6,287 nt of DNA, from the NCBI GenBank assembly GCA_002309035.1, contig DBWT01000018.1:5513-11799 (forward strand). Reading direction: 5' to 3'. Each line of letters begins with the position of its first letter. The first letter of the stretch is position 1. Made by a program: the position numbers and the translations under genes. Of this stretch, positions 1-5,820 are shown one piece after another. Source of the stretch: Caryophanales bacterium UBA1231 (GTDB taxonomy: Bacteria; Bacillota_I; Bacilli_A; ML615J-28; CAG-313). The notes beneath the pieces are model-generated. The model did not search any database. It was not told the origin of the DNA and was given only the letters and a program-made list of their open reading frames with translations.

Positions 1-1506
1 TCGGCCGCAATTGGTGCTGGAACAACAGCCGTTATTCAATCAAGTGGTGCTACAACTGTTATGGTTGTCGGTTTCCTTGGTGCTGGAGCCCTGACTTTTT
101 CTCAAGGTTTTTCAATAATGCTTGGTGCTTTTGTCGGAACAACTGTTACCGGATTACTTGTAGCCTTGTCATCTTTCTCATTTTCTGTCTTTTTAATGCT
201 TACCGCATTTATTGGTTTTGTTTTTGGCTTCTTTAGAAATGAAAACCTAAAAAGTATTGGTGAGATATTAGTTGGTTTTGGTATATTATTTTTTGGTCTT
301 GAAGCAATGAAAGGAGCTTTCTCTCTTCCAACAATTCAAGAAGGGATTATTAAGATTTTAAGTTCAATTGATTTCCCAATTCTTTTAATGTTGATAGGAG
401 CTGCTTTAACTGCTTTAACTCAATCAAGTAGCGCCACAAACGGTATCGTGATTGTCATGGTCGCTGCTAACCCTAATCTATTATCAGCTGGCTTTTATTT
501 AGTATTAGGTGCCACAATTGGTGCCTTACTTCCAACATTCCTTGCCGCCATAAAGAGTAATATTTTATCAAGAAGAGTAACATATAGTGCAATAATAACT
601 AGAGCACTTGGTGCTTTAATTGGCACAATTGTTATTTGGTTAATATCAGATCCATTATTTAATATGTTAAATAATTTCCCACAAACTGATCTTCCAATTA
701 TCCTTGCCTTATTTACCGTTATTTATAATGTAATATTTTTAGTAGTAATGTTGCCACTAATTACACCAGTTGAACATATTGCTAATAAAATATTTAAAGA
801 TAAAGATGCTTTAAAGAAGAAACAATCTCTTCATCATATTGATGATAACTTAATCAATACACCATCTGTTGCTATTATTCAAGTTAAAAAAGAAATTGAA
901 GAAATGCTTGAATTATCAAGAATTAATTTATTCTTAGGAATTGATGCAATGTTAAATGTTGATTTATCAAATTCAAAAGAGATTGAACAAAGAGAAGATG
1001 AAATTGACTATATGAATACAGCGATATCTGATTATTTAATCAAATTATCATCAAAAGCATCACTATACGATGAAGCTAAAATTGGTGCTTATTACCATGT
1101 TATTAATGACATTGAACGTATTGGTGACCATGCTTGTAACTTCCTTGATATGACAAAGAAGATGGCTGGCGAAGATTTATCATTTTCGGAAATTGCCAAA
1201 AAAGAATTTGGTGAATATAAAGATGTATTAGTTGAAATGTTTGAAATATCTAGTAAGATATTTATGGATCGTAATTATACAGATCTTAAGAGATTACATG
1301 ATTTAGAAGAAGAAACTGATAATCTAAAAGAGAAATTAAGTGATAGTCACTTTGAACGTATTAAAAGAAATGAATGTAATAACGAATTATCACCATTCCA
1401 TTCAAATTTATTAACAGAACTTGAACGTTGTGCCGACCACTTAACTAATATCGGTTATTCTGTTGTTAACCCTACTGGTGATGAGATTAAACATATCCAA
1501 AAATAA
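1..1506 (+). CDS. Na+/phosphate cotransporter family protein with C-terminal PhoU-like domain (5' partial)
   Basis: This is a membrane transporter of the Na/Pi-cotransporter (NptA/SLC34-like) family, expected to import phosphate with sodium. The frame is open from the first base, so the true start lies upstream; 501 residues remain (fragment numbering). The family's duplicated signature is visible as QSSGAT at residues 13-18 and QSSSAT at 141-146, each in a Gly/Ala-rich hydrophobic stretch. Hydrophobic helices continue to about residue 265. A charged, helical region then follows (about 295-495) that resembles PhoU. It has two acidic metal-site-like motifs, DIERIGDH at 370-377 and ELERCADH at 473-480. 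In bacterial members this cytoplasmic tail is thought to modulate transport, but its ligand is uncertain. The first signature has Gly where the second has Ser. The following hydrolase gene starts 9 bases after the stop, so the two are probably co-transcribed. The family call is firm; actual phosphate specificity is inferred. Confidence 0.93.
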   Translation, partial: SAAIGAGTTAVIQSSGATTVMVVGFLGAGALTFSQGFSIMLGAFVGTTVTGLLVALSSFSFSVFLMLTAFIGFVFGFFRNENLKSIGEILVGFGILFFGLEAMKGAFSLPTIQEGIIKILSSIDFPILLMLIGAALTALTQSSSATNGIVIVMVAANPNLLSAGFYLVLGATIGALLPTFLAAIKSNILSRRVTYSAIITRALGALIGTIVIWLISDPLFNMLNNFPQTDLPIILALFTVIYNVIFLVVMLPLITPVEHIANKIFKDKDALKKKQSLHHIDDNLINTPSVAIIQVKKEIEEMLELSRINLFLGIDAMLNVDLSNSKEIEQREDEIDYMNTAISDYLIKLSSKASLYDEAKIGAYYHVINDIERIGDHACNFLDMTKKMAGEDLSFSEIAKKEFGEYKDVLVEMFEISSKIFMDRNYTDLKRLHDLEEETDNLKEKLSDSHFERIKRNECNNELSPFHSNLLTELERCADHLTNIGYSVVNPTGDEIKHIQK

Positions 1507-1510
1507 GGTG
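1505..1510 (+). promoter_or_regulatory. Ribosome-binding site of the hydrolase gene, overlapping the upstream stop codon
   Basis: AAGGTG overlaps the last two bases of the transporter's TAA stop and lies 5 bases before the ATG at 1516. It matches the 3' half of the extended Shine-Dalgarno consensus (AGGAGGTGA). The overlap suggests that ribosomes ending on the transporter gene can reinitiate on the hydrolase gene. Confidence 0.7.
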
Positions 1511-1515
1511 ACTTT

Positions 1516-2232
1516 ATGACAATCGTAAAAAGAATTGGTGAAGCTCATTTAGTTATTAATATTATTGATTATAATCAAAAAACAGTGTTTCTAATTTTAC
1601 CTGGTGGTGGATACCAATTACTATCAAATCGTGAAAGTGGTCCTGTTGCTACAAGCGTTAATATGGAAGGTTATAATAGTGCGATTCTATATTATACATG
1701 TAAACCATTAATTCCTTATGAAGAAGGAAAAGCTTCATTAAAAGAATTATCAAAAGATTTTAAAAATATTGTTGTGATTGGTTTTTCGGCTGGTGGGCAT
1801 TTAGCATCACTTCTTGCGACTACAGAAGAAAAAGAAAATTTGAAAGCCGCGGTTCTATGTTATCCTGTAATATCACTTAAAGAATATACTCATGAAGAAA
1901 CTGCTAAAAGTTTTTTAGGAAATGATTTAAGTGATGAAAAGCGCCTTAAATATTCAGGTCACACTAGAGTAGATAGCGATACTGTTCCAACATTTATTTG
2001 GACCACAAAAGATGATGAAATAGTGCCATATGAAAATACTTTAATGATGGCTGAAGCTTTAAAAAAATATAATATTTTAAATCAAGTATTAATTTTTGAT
2101 AGTGGTGTTCATGGATTAGCTCTAGCAAATGAAACAGCAGTTGTTGGTTTTGATGACAAAACATATAATCGTCCCGATATTGCAATATGGTTTAAGGAAG
2201 CTATAAAATTTATTAAGAAAGTAGTGGAATAA
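1516..2232 (+). CDS. Alpha/beta-hydrolase, acetyl-esterase/lipase type
   Basis: This 238-residue serine hydrolase resembles the acetylxylan-esterase-like and carboxylesterase branch of the alpha/beta-hydrolase fold. It has no signal peptide or membrane segment, so it should be cytoplasmic. The oxyanion-hole motif is LPGGGY at residues 28-33. The nucleophile elbow is GFSAGGH with Ser91. The likely acid is Asp167 in DDEIVP, and the catalytic His is His199 in GVHGLAL, so the triad is complete. The segment between the second core strand (about Tyr59) and the nucleophile elbow is only about 30 residues. From memory of the family I would expect longer, so this part looks compact. The substrate cannot be read from the sequence; small acetylated sugars or other short-chain esters are the usual guess. 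It sits between the transporter and a cysteine-rich protein and shares their transcript, which gives no clear substrate clue. The start is set by AAGGTG 5 bases upstream. Confidence 0.88.
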   Translation: MTIVKRIGEAHLVINIIDYNQKTVFLILPGGGYQLLSNRESGPVATSVNMEGYNSAILYYTCKPLIPYEEGKASLKELSKDFKNIVVIGFSAGGHLASLLATTEEKENLKAAVLCYPVISLKEYTHEETAKSFLGNDLSDEKRLKYSGHTRVDSDTVPTFIWTTKDDEIVPYENTLMMAEALKKYNILNQVLIFDSGVHGLALANETAVVGFDDKTYNRPDIAIWFKEAIKFIKKVVE

Positions 2233-2235
2233 GAA

Positions 2236-2553
2236 ATGGAAGAAAAGAAAAATAGTTTTAAGTTTTTTTGTAATAAAGATTGCATCTATTTTCCATGTCA
2301 TGAAACAAATGATAAAGAAAATTTTAATTGTTTATTTTGTTACTGCCCTTTATACGCCCTAGGACCAAAATGTGGAGGAAATTTCACTTATTTAGAAAGT
2401 GGAATTAAAGATTGTTCTAAATGTTTGATTCCTCATAATCCTAAAGGCTATGAATACATAACTGGCAAATATTATGAAATTATGAAACTTGCTAAACGTG
2501 ATCCAAATAAAAAAGAAATGTTTGAAATCATAAATGAAATGGATAATAAATAA
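2236..2553 (+). CDS. Cysteine-rich small-domain protein (putative metal-binding)
   Basis: This soluble 105-residue protein has nine cysteines, all within residues 12-63: Cys12, 16, 21, 32, 35, 37, 46, 60 and 63. Two histidines, His22 and His67, lie close to them. The pattern CLFCYCPLY (32-40), then CGGNF (46-50), then GIKDCSKCxxPH (56-67) matches my memory of the 'cysteine-rich small domain' family (Pfam zf-like, PF04071). That family is annotated as a probable metal-binding zinc-finger-like domain, sometimes found near cobalamin genes. The C-terminal 35 residues are Lys/Glu-rich and helical-looking. The biochemical role is unknown; binding Zn or an Fe-S cluster is inference. The ATG lies only 3 bases after the hydrolase stop and has no strong Shine-Dalgarno, so translation is probably coupled to the hydrolase gene. 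It is the last gene of the unit, with a terminator directly after its stop. No cobalamin gene is visible nearby. Confidence 0.85.
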   Translation: MEEKKNSFKFFCNKDCIYFPCHETNDKENFNCLFCYCPLYALGPKCGGNFTYLESGIKDCSKCLIPHNPKGYEYITGKYYEIMKLAKRDPNKKEMFEIINEMDNK

Positions 2554-2554
2554 G

Positions 2555-2588
2555 AGTTCTCAAAAATATGAGAACTTTTTTTGTTTTT
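2555..2588 (+). terminator. Intrinsic terminator of the transporter-hydrolase-Cys-rich unit
   Basis: AGTTCTCA (2555-2562) pairs perfectly with TGAGAACT (2569-2576) around a six-base A-rich loop. Seven T residues follow from 2576, then G and five more T. The hairpin starts one base after the stop codon, so it closes the first transcription unit. Confidence 0.88.
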
Positions 2589-2589
2589 C

Positions 2590-2619
2590 TTGCGCTATGA
2601 AATCGTTTTATGTTATAAT
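2590..2619 (+). promoter_or_regulatory. SigA-type promoter for the PAS-GGDEF-EAL gene
   Basis: A perfect TATAAT (2614-2619) is preceded by TG at 2611-2612, making an extended -10 box. An 18-base spacer separates it from a weak -35, TTGCGC (2590-2595). The -35 begins just after the T tail of the preceding terminator. Transcription should begin near 2626, leaving a leader of only about 20 bases. No operator-like inverted repeat is visible. Confidence 0.68.
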
Positions 2620-2635
2620 GGTCTTGTAAATGATT

Positions 2636-2640
2636 GGTGA
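2636..2640 (+). promoter_or_regulatory. Ribosome-binding site that decides the PAS-GGDEF-EAL start
   Basis: GGTGA ends 5 bases before the ATG at 2646, the same motif and spacing as in the hydrolase gene. Upstream in-frame TTG (2634) and GTG (2637) codons overlap this site, and nothing upstream of them could serve as a Shine-Dalgarno. The ATG is therefore the better start. Confidence 0.68.
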
Positions 2641-2645
2641 TTTTT

Positions 2646-5195
2646 ATGCAAATTAAACGAGGACCTTACGATTTCTATCAATTATTTTTTAATAAAAATA
2701 ATAAAACGAGTATTATTGATTATTTAAATGAATCATCTTATGATGCTTTAGGGGAAATTGACCTATGTCGAGATGAATTAAAAATCATTTATACGGTTAC
2801 TGGAAAGTATTTTGCGCCATTTTTGGATGATTGTTTTAGCACCTTATATAATTTTACGATTAAAAATGTTATTCATCCAGATGATTGTGTTATTTATCAA
2901 GAATTGATGGACCCTAAAGCTTTAATTAAAAGATTAAAAGAATCACCAACACCGAACTTTATGCATTCTGAACTACGATATAAACTGCAAGAAGGTGGAT
3001 ATCGTTGGGTTGAACAATGTGTTATAACTGGAAAAGAAAATGGCTTGCGTGATGGCGTTGTCCAATTCTTCGTATTTGATATTCAAAGTAAGAAGAGTCG
3101 TGAAATGGGCGTAATCACAAAAGATAAGACACTAGAAGCACAAGAACGTGATAGCATAACACGTTTATATTTAGAAAAAACATTTTTTAAATATGCCGTT
3201 GAAAAAATAAAGAATAATCCAAATAAGAAATGGTGCTTTATTTCTATTGATATCGAACATTTTAGGTTATTTGATGAATGGTATGGTCTTGCTGCGGGAA
3301 CCAATTTAATTGCTCATGTTGGTCTTTTTATTATGGAACTAGAAAATAACCATGATGCTATAGGTGGCTATTTTGGTCAAGATGATTTCGCCATTTTAAT
3401 GCCATATGATGAAGATGCTATTAACGAATTATTTGATAAAATAAGAAATTATACGATGTCATTTGGAACATCAGTTGGTTTCATGCCAGCGTTTGGTATT
3501 TGTTTTGTGGATGATACAAATGAAATAATGGAAACATTTAGCCATGCATCAGTCGCCTGTTTCTATGCAAAATCTGATATCAAGAAACGTATTTATGTTT
3601 ATGATACTAATATGCATAGTAAATCTGAACAAGAATACCGAATCTTACTTGATTTTATTGATGCAATAAAAAATAATGAAATAACTTTCTATTTACAACC
3701 ACAATACCATATTTTCACAAAACAAATTGTTGGAGCTGAATCATTATCAAGATGGTTTAAAGGAGATAAAATAATTTCACCAGCAGAATTTGTACCAGTA
3801 CTTGAAAAATATGGCTTTATTACTGACCTTGATAAATACATCTGGGAAGAAGTATGTAAGTTCCAAAGAGATTGGATTGATAATGGTCATAAACCAGTCC
3901 CTATTTCTGTTAATGTTAGTCAAGTTGATATTTTCACAATCGATATATTCGAATATTTTGTCGAACTTGTAAAAAAATATAATCTTCCTACTAACTTAAT
4001 TAAAATTGAAATAACGGAGTCCGCTTATTCAGAAGAATCAAATGTCGTAGTTGATGTTGTATCAAAATTACGTTGTTATGGTTTTACAGTTATTATGGAT
4101 GATTTTGGTAGTGGATACTCTTCATTAAATATGTTAAGTAATTTAAAACTTGATGTCATTAAGTTAGATGCTAAATTTATTTCTTTTGATGGTGATATAA
4201 CTAAAGGTATTCACATTTTAGAGTCAATTGTTGATATGACAAAAACTATAGCGGTACCATTAATCGTTGAAGGTGTTGAAACAAAAGAACAAATTGATTT
4301 TCTTGAAGGACTTGGTTGTCGTTATGTGCAAGGTTATTACTTCAATCGTCCAATGCCTAAAGATGATTTTATTAAATTAATCGCAGATGAAAAGAACATT
4401 GACGATGCGGGATTTAAAGTTAAAGTGAACCAACAAATCACTGTAAAAGAATTTTTAGATAAAAATATTTATAGTGATTCAATGCTTAATAATATTTTAG
4501 GTGCTGTTGCTTTCTATTCTTGGCATGATGATGAAGTTGATATCGTTCGCTTCAACCAACAATTTTTTGAAAGTGTAAATGTTCCTGACTTTAATGAAAG
4601 ACTTAAAGGTATCCAAAAATATTTACCAGATAGCGATAAAGAAAGACTATATAAAGCATTAAATGATGCAATGAATAATAGATTGGCAGGATCACAAGAA
4701 GTATTACGATTTTCAAGATATGATGGCACTTATTCTTGGTATTTAATTCGCTTCTATTTTATCGGTATTCAAGGTGGTGAGAAACGCTTCTATGGAGCCG
4801 CAAATAATTTCACTGATTACGCCGAACTCCAACATGAAATGAATTTAATTGCGAAATTTTCGAGTGATAGTATTGTTTTCTTAAATATTTATAATGGTAA
4901 ATGGATTTATAAAGTTGCGTCCCATGGTATTGAAAAGGAATTAGGTTTATCAATGAAAGAATTTGAAGATGAACTTAATAGTGGTGCTTTTTATAAACGT
5001 ATCACAAAAGAAAAAATGGATTTATTTAGAGAATTTACTTTGTCATCTTACAAAGAAAGAAATAGTTTTTCTCTCAATATTGATGTAAAAAATAATGATG
5101 GAAAATATATCGAATTAAGTACACGTGGTGACCCAACAGAAGATGAAGTATCTAATGTTTCATACATTATTACAATTCATATTAAAGAAAAATAA
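2646..5195 (+). CDS. PAS - degenerate GGDEF - EAL - PAS - PAS protein, probable c-di-GMP phosphodiesterase
   Basis: This 849-residue protein has no membrane segment or signal peptide and is predicted to be cytoplasmic. Residues about 20-150 form a PAS-like domain with IHPDD at 76-80 and a YRW PAC-type motif at 119-121. Residues about 165-320 form a GGDEF domain whose signature is GQDDF (244-248). Other active-site positions have also changed: the metal-site Asp202 remains, but the usual ND, GH and GD read FD (209-210), GL (214-215) and GT (218-219). No RxxD inhibitory site is apparent. Diguanylate cyclase activity is therefore unlikely. Residues about 335-582 form an EAL domain reading ESL at 365-367. 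Its catalytic set looks complete: Glu365, Asn423, Glu455, Asp485/Asp486, Lys506, Glu542 and Gln562, with loop 6 as DDFGSGYSSL. It should hydrolyse c-di-GMP to pGpG. Two PAS-like regions follow (about 616-735, with YDGTYSW at 692-698, and about 737-849). The gene is monocistronic, between its own promoter and terminator. The signals it senses are unknown. Confidence 0.92.
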   Translation: MQIKRGPYDFYQLFFNKNNKTSIIDYLNESSYDALGEIDLCRDELKIIYTVTGKYFAPFLDDCFSTLYNFTIKNVIHPDDCVIYQELMDPKALIKRLKESPTPNFMHSELRYKLQEGGYRWVEQCVITGKENGLRDGVVQFFVFDIQSKKSREMGVITKDKTLEAQERDSITRLYLEKTFFKYAVEKIKNNPNKKWCFISIDIEHFRLFDEWYGLAAGTNLIAHVGLFIMELENNHDAIGGYFGQDDFAILMPYDEDAINELFDKIRNYTMSFGTSVGFMPAFGICFVDDTNEIMETFSHASVACFYAKSDIKKRIYVYDTNMHSKSEQEYRILLDFIDAIKNNEITFYLQPQYHIFTKQIVGAESLSRWFKGDKIISPAEFVPVLEKYGFITDLDKYIWEEVCKFQRDWIDNGHKPVPISVNVSQVDIFTIDIFEYFVELVKKYNLPTNLIKIEITESAYSEESNVVVDVVSKLRCYGFTVIMDDFGSGYSSLNMLSNLKLDVIKLDAKFISFDGDITKGIHILESIVDMTKTIAVPLIVEGVETKEQIDFLEGLGCRYVQGYYFNRPMPKDDFIKLIADEKNIDDAGFKVKVNQQITVKEFLDKNIYSDSMLNNILGAVAFYSWHDDEVDIVRFNQQFFESVNVPDFNERLKGIQKYLPDSDKERLYKALNDAMNNRLAGSQEVLRFSRYDGTYSWYLIRFYFIGIQGGEKRFYGAANNFTDYAELQHEMNLIAKFSSDSIVFLNIYNGKWIYKVASHGIEKELGLSMKEFEDELNSGAFYKRITKEKMDLFREFTLSSYKERNSFSLNIDVKNNDGKYIELSTRGDPTEDEVSNVSYIITIHIKEK

Positions 5196-5200
5196 ACCGA

Positions 5201-5238
5201 AAAGTCGTATTATTTTAAATATGACTTTTTTTATTTTT
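5201..5238 (+). terminator. Intrinsic terminator after the PAS-GGDEF-EAL gene
   Basis: An arm at 5201-5211 pairs with 5218-5228 to give an 11-bp stem with one G-U pair and a six-base loop. It is followed by a T run to 5232, then A and five more T. It lies 5 bases after the stop codon and separates this gene from the flavodoxin unit. Confidence 0.87.
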
Positions 5239-5244
5239 ATGTGG

Positions 5245-5273
5245 TTGCTTTTTTATTTTAAAAATGGGATAAT
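5245..5273 (+). promoter_or_regulatory. SigA-type promoter of the flavodoxin-flavodiiron unit
   Basis: TTGCTT (5245-5250) and GATAAT (5268-5273) are separated by 17 bases. TG at 5265-5266 makes an extended -10 box. Transcription would start near 5280, about 25 bases before the flavodoxin ATG. No clear inverted repeat or operator for an NO- or O2-responsive regulator is visible in this gap. Confidence 0.65.
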
Positions 5274-5286
5274 AAGGAGAAAATGT

Positions 5287-5292
5287 AGGAGG
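5287..5292 (+). promoter_or_regulatory. Shine-Dalgarno site that sets the flavodoxin start
   Basis: AGGAGG lies 12 bases before the ATG at 5305, slightly farther than usual. It is the only strong site near an in-frame start. It supports starting the protein at the family's N-terminal beta strand and not at the longer in-frame extension, which would run back through the terminator. Confidence 0.65.
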
Positions 5293-5304
5293 CCAAGATT
5301 AAAA

Positions 5305-5805
5305 ATGAAAAGATTAGTTGTTTATTTTTCAAGAACTGGTGAGAATTCAGTTAATGGTGAAATTGAAGTTATTGAGAAAGGTTACACAGAAATAGTGGCG
5401 GAAAAAATAGCTCGCTATGCTGAATGTGATTTATTTAAATTAGAACCTGTAGACCCATATCCATTTAAATATGATGAATGTGTTGCTCGGGCACGAAGTG
5501 AATCAACATGTGATTATCTCCATGATGATTTTTCAATTGATGAATATGGTGTTATTTTTATTGGTTTCCCTAATTGGTATCGTTCATATCCAAGAATTGT
5601 TGCTAAATTTATTCGTGATCATAAATGGGTAGGAAAGACCGTTATACCATTCTGCACTAACGAAGAAGGTGCCCTTGGTATTGGTGAACTTGAACTTCGT
5701 TCTAGTGTTAAAGGCGCAATCATTAAAAATGGTTTTGCGGAACGTGGTTATAATGCCCAAAATTGTGATGAACGCTTAAAGAAGTGGCTACAAGAAGTAT
5801 TATAA
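5305..5805 (+). CDS. Flavodoxin-family protein (Flavodoxin_4-like)
   Basis: This 166-residue cytoplasmic protein begins with the flavodoxin strand and FMN-phosphate loop: VVYFSRTGEN at residues 5-14. This matches the S/TxTGxx pattern typical of the Flavodoxin_4 type. Other landmarks are the LFKLEPVDPYP segment (43-53), the GFPNWYRSYP motif whose Trp probably stacks on the flavin, and GKTVIPFCTNEEG, the later flavin-contact region. The length is close to classical short flavodoxins. It should carry low-potential electrons or act as a small FMN oxidoreductase; the sequence does not tell which. The frame is open upstream to 5125, but that extension is a low-complexity Lys/Phe/Ile stretch overlapping the previous gene and the terminator. 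The ATG at 5305 is therefore chosen. The next gene, a flavodiiron protein, begins 15 bases after the stop, so the two form an operon and this protein may be an electron partner. Confidence 0.9.
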   Translation: MKRLVVYFSRTGENSVNGEIEVIEKGYTEIVAEKIARYAECDLFKLEPVDPYPFKYDECVARARSESTCDYLHDDFSIDEYGVIFIGFPNWYRSYPRIVAKFIRDHKWVGKTVIPFCTNEEGALGIGELELRSSVKGAIIKNGFAERGYNAQNCDERLKKWLQEVL

Positions 5806-5813
5806 AAAGGTGA
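5806..5813 (+). promoter_or_regulatory. Ribosome-binding site of the flavodiiron gene
   Basis: AAAGGTGA lies 7 bases upstream of the ATG at 5821, inside the 15-base gap after the flavodoxin stop. It is the same GGTGA type used by the hydrolase and PAS-GGDEF-EAL genes. No terminator or promoter separates the two genes. Confidence 0.7.
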
Positions 5814-5820
5814 ATAAATA

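Noticed and set aside
1994..2185. Minus-strand open frame within the hydrolase gene
   Set aside because: It lies fully inside a well-supported gene, has His/Leu-rich shadow composition and resembles no known protein.
2634..2645. TTG or GTG start for the PAS-GGDEF-EAL gene
   Set aside because: These codons overlap the GGTGA ribosome-binding site of the ATG at 2646, and they have no Shine-Dalgarno of their own.
2554..2645. Possible c-di-GMP riboswitch upstream of the EAL gene
   Set aside because: The predicted leader is only about 20 bases. The rest of the gap is a terminator and a promoter, and no aptamer-like motif is present.
3083..3304. Minus-strand open frame within the GGDEF region
   Set aside because: It lies wholly inside the supported GGDEF coding sequence and has no ribosome-binding site or recognisable domain.
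3790..3972. Plus-strand alternate-frame open stretch inside the EAL region
   Set aside because: It overlaps the conserved EAL coding sequence in another frame and has only shadow composition.
4514..4729. Minus-strand open frame in the C-terminal PAS region
   Set aside because: It is Ser/Leu-rich antisense shadow of a supported gene, with no start signal.
5125..5304. In-frame N-terminal extension of the flavodoxin gene starting at 5125
   Set aside because: It overlaps the end of the PAS-GGDEF-EAL gene, runs through the hairpin terminator and promoter, and has low-complexity composition. Flavodoxin similarity starts at the ATG at 5305, which has an AGGAGG site upstream.
5196..5304. Possible riboswitch or NO/O2 operator in the gap before the flavodoxin gene
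   Set aside because: The only strong structure is the terminator hairpin of the upstream gene. The predicted leader is about 25 bases, too short for an aptamer, and no second inverted repeat is visible.
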